Shown here piece by piece: positions 58,989-64,000 of a DNA stretch of 64,000 nucleotides. Below the pieces are notes generated by a model. The model searched no databases, was not told the DNA's origin, and worked only from the letters and a program-made list of their open reading frames with translations. This DNA is from Flavobacterium sp. SLB02. GTDB lineage: Bacteria > Bacteroidota > Bacteroidia > Flavobacteriales > Flavobacteriaceae. The position numbers were made by a program, and so were the translations under genes. The stretch is taken from contig NZ_CP045928.1 of the NCBI RefSeq assembly GCF_009664855.1, positions 2,922,717 to 2,986,716 on the forward strand, read 5' to 3'. Position 1 is the stretch's first letter. Each line of letters begins with the position of its first letter.

Positions 58989-60926
58989 CTATTTCTGAAT
59001 AATGATAAAGTCCGAGCGTCTGTTTAATAAATGTTCTTCTTCAGTACATTTTACTCCATTTTTACATTTATTAATTAATCGGCTTTCGCCATAACCAATT
59101 GCACTTTCTATTCTCGAAGCATCAATACCTTGCGCAACAATATAATCACGTGTCGATTTTGCTCTGTTATCAGAAAGCTTAAGGTTATACGCATCTTTTC
59201 CTCTTGAATCTGTATGAGACTCGATTTTGATACGAATATTAGGAAACTTTCGCATAATAAAAACTACTTTGGCCAATTCCTCAACAGCTAAAGGTGTTAT
59301 ATCAAATTTGTTATAGTCAAAGTAAATGGGGTTAACATCTACTTTTTCTACTCCTTTCTTTTTAACTACAAGATCATCGTAATTACTTAATTCGAAATTG
59401 ACATCGGTAATTTCTGCTTCATTTTCCTTTGTAGTTTCTACCGTTTTTTCGTCGTTGCTATAATTTGTTTTTGTAGCGACTAGTCGAACTGTTTTATTAC
59501 AAGGTACTGTTACAGCATATTTTCCGTCGTAGTTTGTTTTTGTCTCTGCCAGAATTTCATTGTACGAATTGTAAGCTACAACGGTAACATCTGTTATTGG
59601 TAATTGTGACTTGTGATCGATTGCTTTTCCTGAAATATTCTGGTTGCAAACCGGTTCTCCTTTTACAAAAAAATAAATATCATCATCGCCCTTACCGCCT
59701 GCTCTGTTAGAAGAGACATACCCATAAGTACCCGTTTTATCAATAACAAAAGTAAAATCGTCTTTGTTACTGTTGATAGGAGCACCTAAATTTTTTGGTG
59801 TAGAGAAACTTCCATCTGATAAAAATGCACTTTCATATACATCAAGATCTCCTAAACCATAATGTCCGTCTGAAGAAAAATAAAGTATTCCGTTACGAAA
59901 AAATGGAAAAAGATCATTACCCATTGTATTGATTTTTGGTCCCAGATTTTGAGGTGAACTCATTGTTCCGTCATCTGCAATTTTCACTACATACAAATCG
60001 GTTTCGCCATACCCTCCCGGCATATCTGATGCAAAGAAAAGTAATTGTCCATCATCGCTTAAACTTGGATGCCCAACAGAATAATCCTCATTATCAAAGA
60101 AAACTTTTTGCGGATTTTCTACTTTCCCATCTACTATTGAACCTTTAAGTATTTGAAAATTATTTACGCTATTTCCATCCGTAACTAATTTGTTTTTCTT
60201 GACAATATTCGAGGAGTAGTAAATTGTTTTTCCGTTGGCATCAAAACTTGCTGTTGCTTCATGATATTTGGTCATTATATTGGGTATAAACAATGCATCA
60301 TTAAACAAACTTCCGTCAGCTGGATTTCTATCAGCTACATACAAATTCAGAAAGGGCTGATTGTTCCAGTTATACAATTTATCAGCAAATCTTGTTGTAT
60401 CCCTGGCTGATGTAAAAACGATTCGATCCTGATAGAAAGTAGCCCCAAAATCTGATTTACTGGTATTGATGTCTAAATTTTTAATCGAATAAAGAGACTT
60501 TGCTTTCGCCAGGCTATCCAGCTGCTTTTTTTGAGCAACATATCTGTTGATTTCTTTCTGATCTCCTTTTTTGTTTAGATATTCCTTCGTGATTTTATCT
60601 GCGTCATCATAATCCATCACGGCTTTCATTGACTGGATATAACGCAGGTAATAGATATCTGTTAAATTATTGCCTTGCACTTCGTACAATCTTTTATACC
60701 ATTTTAAAGCATTTCTGGCATCAGAAATAAAGTAATAAGAGTCTGCGGCATTTTTTAACGTTTGAGCCGATGGATTTTCGATATTTTGCAAACATTCTTC
60801 GTAAGCTTTAGAAGCATCTACATAAGAATAGTTTTTAAACAATGCATCGGCCTTTTTTAAATTAGTCTTTTGAGCAAAACCAAATGTAAAACTCAATAGC
60901 AAACTAAGGATATATAATTTTTTCAT
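58989..60926 (-). CDS. OmpA family protein with TPR, PD40 propeller and CRD domains (PorE-like layout)
   Basis: A 645-residue cell-envelope protein. Order: Sec signal (to about 18), TPR-like helices (20-130), WD40-like PD40 beta-propeller (about 150-430, with SYKN/ASDMPGGYGETDLYV- and SSDGHYGLGDLDVYES-type blades), a carboxypeptidase-regulatory-like beta sandwich (435-520) and an OmpA domain (535-645, IKIESHTDSRGKDAYN). The same order is known from PorE, which ties type IX secretion parts to peptidoglycan. It lies 12 bases after the PorP/SprF gene. Confidence 0.88.
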   Translation of the reverse strand: MKKLYILSLLLSFTFGFAQKTNLKKADALFKNYSYVDASKAYEECLQNIENPSAQTLKNAADSYYFISDARNALKWYKRLYEVQGNNLTDIYYLRYIQSMKAVMDYDDADKITKEYLNKKGDQKEINRYVAQKKQLDSLAKAKSLYSIKNLDINTSKSDFGATFYQDRIVFTSARDTTRFADKLYNWNNQPFLNLYVADRNPADGSLFNDALFIPNIMTKYHEATASFDANGKTIYYSSNIVKKNKLVTDGNSVNNFQILKGSIVDGKVENPQKVFFDNEDYSVGHPSLSDDGQLLFFASDMPGGYGETDLYVVKIADDGTMSSPQNLGPKINTMGNDLFPFFRNGILYFSSDGHYGLGDLDVYESAFLSDGSFSTPKNLGAPINSNKDDFTFVIDKTGTYGYVSSNRAGGKGDDDIYFFVKGEPVCNQNISGKAIDHKSQLPITDVTVVAYNSYNEILAETKTNYDGKYAVTVPCNKTVRLVATKTNYSNDEKTVETTKENEAEITDVNFELSNYDDLVVKKKGVEKVDVNPIYFDYNKFDITPLAVEELAKVVFIMRKFPNIRIKIESHTDSRGKDAYNLKLSDNRAKSTRDYIVAQGIDASRIESAIGYGESRLINKCKNGVKCTEEEHLLNRRSDFIIIQK

Positions 60927-60938
60927 AGGGTTTTATAT

Positions 60939-61871
60939 TTAGAAGAATCGAGGGGATTTGATTTTGCTTTGATTTTTCATGAATTGATAACGCAAGATGA
61001 TTTCATGCGTTCCGTCATTGTATTTATTCAAATCACTAACCGTGTAATCAAAAGCATATCCGGCATAAAAACTTCTGGATATTTGAAAACCTGCCAGTAT
61101 ACTTACAGAATCATCTGTTCGATAAGATCCGCCAATTACAAATTTCTCTGCAATCATAAAATTCGCTGATATATCAGCAGTAAGTGGCGCTCCATTTACT
61201 GCTTTTACTAAAAATGCGGGTTTAAACTTTAAATTCGGATTCAAATCAAAAACATAACCTCCCATTAAATAATAATGTAAACGATCATAATCTATAGATT
61301 CCTGAACATCGTCGTAATAATTACTTTGAATAAAACTTGGAATCGAGAATCCTAAATACCATTTATCAGTATAATAGTAAATCCCTGCTCCAACAGCCAA
61401 TTTCATTTGATTATCAATATTTTGATTTAGCAAAACATCATTATTATTGTAAAATCTACCCTTAGACCAATCTATATTCAACATTCGCATACCTGCTTTA
61501 AGACCAAATGCTAATCTTTTATCATATCCTAATGGAATTGAATACGCAAAGTTACCGTCAAGATACAATTCGTTTGATGGACCAATTTTGTCATTTACGA
61601 TACTTAGTCCTAAACCAATATTCTCGTTTCGAAGCGGTGAGTGAATAGAAAATGATTGTGTTTCTGGCGCTCCATCAATTCCTACCCATTGAGAACGGCC
61701 CAAAAGTGTTGCTTCTAATGTTCCGGTAGATCCAGTATAAGCAGGATTTACCGACATTGTGTTGTACATGTATTGTGTGTACTGCGGATCTTGTTGTCCA
61801 CTGGCACAAAATGTAATAAAAGAACATATTAGAATGAAATACGTTTCTAATGATTTTATATATAGTTTCAT
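60939..61871 (-). CDS. PorP/SprF family type IX secretion membrane protein
   Basis: A 310-residue outer-membrane beta-barrel with a signal peptide ending near ASGQ. The mature start QDPQYTQYMYNTMSVNPAYTGS is the PorP/SprF signature. Strands rich in Tyr and Gly follow, ending near EIILRYQFMKN. Family members help type B cargo adhesins such as SprB reach and stay on the cell surface. The adjacent upstream gene encodes exactly such an adhesin. Confidence 0.94.
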   Translation of the reverse strand: MKLYIKSLETYFILICSFITFCASGQQDPQYTQYMYNTMSVNPAYTGSTGTLEATLLGRSQWVGIDGAPETQSFSIHSPLRNENIGLGLSIVNDKIGPSNELYLDGNFAYSIPLGYDKRLAFGLKAGMRMLNIDWSKGRFYNNNDVLLNQNIDNQMKLAVGAGIYYYTDKWYLGFSIPSFIQSNYYDDVQESIDYDRLHYYLMGGYVFDLNPNLKFKPAFLVKAVNGAPLTADISANFMIAEKFVIGGSYRTDDSVSILAGFQISRSFYAGYAFDYTVSDLNKYNDGTHEIILRYQFMKNQSKIKSPRFF

Positions 61872-61916
61872 AACGATACTTATTAAGTTTAATTAATTAG
61901 ATGATTAATACAGTGA

Positions 61917-64000
61917 TTATCTCATTATAGATAACCAGCCTTTCTTAACCGTTCCATCTCCGATGGTTATCACATAAAAATAAGTACCAGTTGGCAGCAT
62001 ATCTCCTCTATTAATAACTCCGGACACATTGGCCGTTCCGTCCCAATCATTTTCATAATGTTGTTTACTATATACTAATGAACCGTATCTGTTATATACT
62101 TTCAACTCGTTGTTTGGATATGATTCGATACAATCAATTCTGAAAAGATCATTCGCTCCGTCATTATTTGGAGTAAATTCATTGTACACTGTCAAACAAA
62201 CTGGCACAACAGTCACTGAAGCCGAGTTATTTGATGCATCAACATCTAAAGGAGTCGAAATTTCGACAGTTGCAACGTTTGTATAGTTACCACTTGGCAA
62301 TACTTCTGCAACAATTGTAAGTACTACGCTTTGTCCTGCATTTAAAGCTGGAATTGTCCAAAGCTGTGTAGTTAGATCATATGTCCCTGCAGTTGTACTA
62401 GCGCTTACTAAATCAAATCCGCTTGGTAATAATTCGCTTACTATCGTATTGATAAAGTTACCCTGACCAACATTGTTTACTGTTACGGTAAATGTGATCT
62501 GCTCACCAAAATTAGGTGTAGGATTACTCACTGTATTTGTTATCGTTAGATCAGAACAAGTAGCTACATTTACATTTAATGATTTAGTTGTTCTTTCATT
62601 ACACGTATTGATGTAAACAACACTTACTTTTCCTGGTCCGATGTCAGACCATGAGATAGTTACAGTTCCGTCAGCGTTTCCTCCTCCAGAAGTAATTGTA
62701 CCGTTTTCAACTGTCCAGAGATAATCTGATTTTCCGTTGGCAATAGAATACGTTATTCCCTGGAAAACACATGGTGTATCATCTGTAGTAGTGATTGGAA
62801 CCAGTGCATCATTTTCAAAAGAAACTGCTACTCCTAATCTTGTTGCACCCTCACAACCATTCGTTGTATTGTTAAGTGCTGCAGCATAATATGTTGTCGC
62901 TGTAAGTGGTGTATTTGCGGCAAGTGGCGTTCCACCATTTGCAGAAGTATACCATACTACATTTGCCTCATTTACAACAATACTTTCGATTGTAGGAGCT
63001 GCTGACAAGCAGAATGTCTGACTTGTTCTTGGAGTAGTAACAATTCCTGGTGTATTTACATTTACTATAACCTGCAATCTTACCGGATTCTCGCAATTTG
63101 AACCGCTCGCCACAACACCATAATAAGTACCGCTAGCTAAAGCTGTTGTTGCAGGAATCGCTGTTCCTCCGGTTGCACTATTGTACCAAATTACGTTTGA
63201 TTCGTTGACCTGAATATTCGAAACTTTTGGTGCATTTACTGAACAGAAGTTTTGTGTTAATGAACCTGTTGTAGGTGTTGGCATTGGATTAACTATAGTA
63301 ATTGTAACTGGTAAGCGGGTTGCACTTTTACATCCGGTTAAAGGATTTGTGATTTCTCCATAATAAATACCAGAAGTTAAAGCTGTTGTTAATGGAATCG
63401 CTGTTCCTCCTATTGCATCATTAAACCAGGACACATTACTTTCGTTTACCTGAATACTGGCAAATGTTGGAGCACTTGTTGAACAGAAGTTCTGAGCTGC
63501 ATTATTTGTTGTAGGAACATTTGAACTTCCAACAGTAACTGAAACTTTTAGTCTAATGCTGCTTTCGCAATTTGTAGTTGCATCTTTTACTGCTGCAAAG
63601 TAGTCTCCGCTTACTAAAGCTGCTGTCGATGCAATTGGTGTTCCTCCGTTCTCGGCGTTATACCAAACTACATTACTTTGGTTTACCTGAATATTAGCAA
63701 CAGTTGGATTATTTGCTGAACAGAAAACCTGAGATGCAAGAGTCGTTGTTGGCGTAGCCGGATCAGTTACATTAATGGTTACTGATAATCTTACTGAACT
63801 CTCACAAGTTGTAGCAGCATCTTTTATGGCTGCAAAGTAAGTTCCGCTTGTCAGCGCTGTAGTAGATGGAATTGCTGTTCCACCTGTTAGAGCTGTGTAC
63901 CAAACAATATTTGCTTCATTAAACTGAACACTTGCAAAAGTTGGCGCATCTGCCAAACAGAAGTTTTGAGTTCCCGCTGTTACCAGAGTTGGTGTAGCAG
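61917..64000 (-). CDS. Large surface adhesin with gliding-motility C-terminal domain (partial)
   Basis: The frame stays open to base 64000, so the N-terminus is outside the window. The visible 694 residues hold five tandem units of about 78 residues with the core VWYNSATGGTAIPxTTAL and one Cys pair each. A PKD-like stretch (YLWTVENGTITSGGG), a DUF11 domain (TNTVSNPTPNFGEQITFTVT) and a type B C-terminal domain follow. The last begins VYNEFTPNNDGANDLFRI and ends GTVKKGWLSIMR, the CHU_C/gliding sorting signal of type IX secretion. PorP/SprF lies 45 bases downstream. Confidence 0.92.
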   Translation of the reverse strand, partial: ATPTLVTAGTQNFCLADAPTFASVQFNEANIVWYTALTGGTAIPSTTALTSGTYFAAIKDAATTCESSVRLSVTINVTDPATPTTTLASQVFCSANNPTVANIQVNQSNVVWYNAENGGTPIASTAALVSGDYFAAVKDATTNCESSIRLKVSVTVGSSNVPTTNNAAQNFCSTSAPTFASIQVNESNVSWFNDAIGGTAIPLTTALTSGIYYGEITNPLTGCKSATRLPVTITIVNPMPTPTTGSLTQNFCSVNAPKVSNIQVNESNVIWYNSATGGTAIPATTALASGTYYGVVASGSNCENPVRLQVIVNVNTPGIVTTPRTSQTFCLSAAPTIESIVVNEANVVWYTSANGGTPLAANTPLTATTYYAAALNNTTNGCEGATRLGVAVSFENDALVPITTTDDTPCVFQGITYSIANGKSDYLWTVENGTITSGGGNADGTVTISWSDIGPGKVSVVYINTCNERTTKSLNVNVATCSDLTITNTVSNPTPNFGEQITFTVTVNNVGQGNFINTIVSELLPSGFDLVSASTTAGTYDLTTQLWTIPALNAGQSVVLTIVAEVLPSGNYTNVATVEISTPLDVDASNNSASVTVVPVCLTVYNEFTPNNDGANDLFRIDCIESYPNNELKVYNRYGSLVYSKQHYENDWDGTANVSGVINRGDMLPTGTYFYVITIGDGTVKKGWLSIMR

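Overview
The window is chromosomal DNA from a member of the Bacteroidota, most probably a Flavobacterium. The evidence is direct: AT-rich coding sequence; promoters of the Bacteroidota form TTTG-N18-22-TAnnTTTG; a PorP/SprF-type protein and a gliding-motility C-terminal (CHU_C-type) adhesin of the type IX secretion system; a bacillithiol-associated YtxJ; a Bacteroidota-type RNA polymerase omega subunit; and the N-succinylornithine-like branch of arginine synthesis. No tRNA, rRNA, CRISPR array, transposase or prophage gene was seen. The region looks like ordinary core chromosome sprinkled with short hairpin repeats.

Layout. 1-128 is the tail of an OmpA-family protein. 0.2-9 kb holds single genes: an aguB-type amidohydrolase, a lipoprotein, DUF808, a 39-residue membrane peptide, clpB, ytxJ and a pair of polytopic membrane proteins. 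9.1-10.2 kb is a secreted pectate lyase. 10.2-21.6 kb is a minus-strand arginine/proline operon (GNAT argA-like, argG, argC, argD, proA, proB, argF', argB, argE, argH). Upstream of it lie two promoter-like sites, a 28-codon leader ORF with three hairpins and a TTTGTCC palindrome. 21.8-37 kb is mostly plus-strand housekeeping: M1 peptidase, epimerase, smpB, Fic, pcm, oxidoreductases, an exonuclease/GIY-YIG fusion, a potassium channel, miaA and a thioesterase. 37.3-41.3 kb is a tightly packed minus-strand operon joining the RtcB RNA ligase and the PrfH release factor to a basic protein, a multi-zinc-ribbon protein and a TPR protein. 41.3-42.2 kb is intergenic and carries a putative 27-residue gene, a structured RNA-like element and several palindromes. 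42.2-54.2 kb is minus-strand core (two-component system, coaE, glycosyltransferase, fabV, recN, DUF4835/PorD, coaBC, rpoZ, bamD, dapA). 54.2-56 kb is a 5'-nucleotidase split over two genes, followed by a lysoplasmalogenase-like protein and ligA. 59-64 kb is an OmpA/PD40 protein, a PorP/SprF protein and a repeat-rich adhesin running off the window.

Points most worth a second look: (1) the RtcB-PrfH operon with two companion proteins I cannot assign, plausibly an RNA-repair and ribosome-rescue module; (2) three copies (1981, 34837, 41691) of one structured element whose outer stem shows compensatory changes between copies, probably a known or related flavobacterial RNA motif such as flavo-1; (3) the leader ORF and palindromes before the arginine operon; (4) two tiny genes (3171-3290 and 41450-41533), the second with its own promoter and terminator. 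Several start codons are corrected to positions downstream of a promoter -7 box or a hairpin repeat. All coordinates come from reading by eye and no database search was run.
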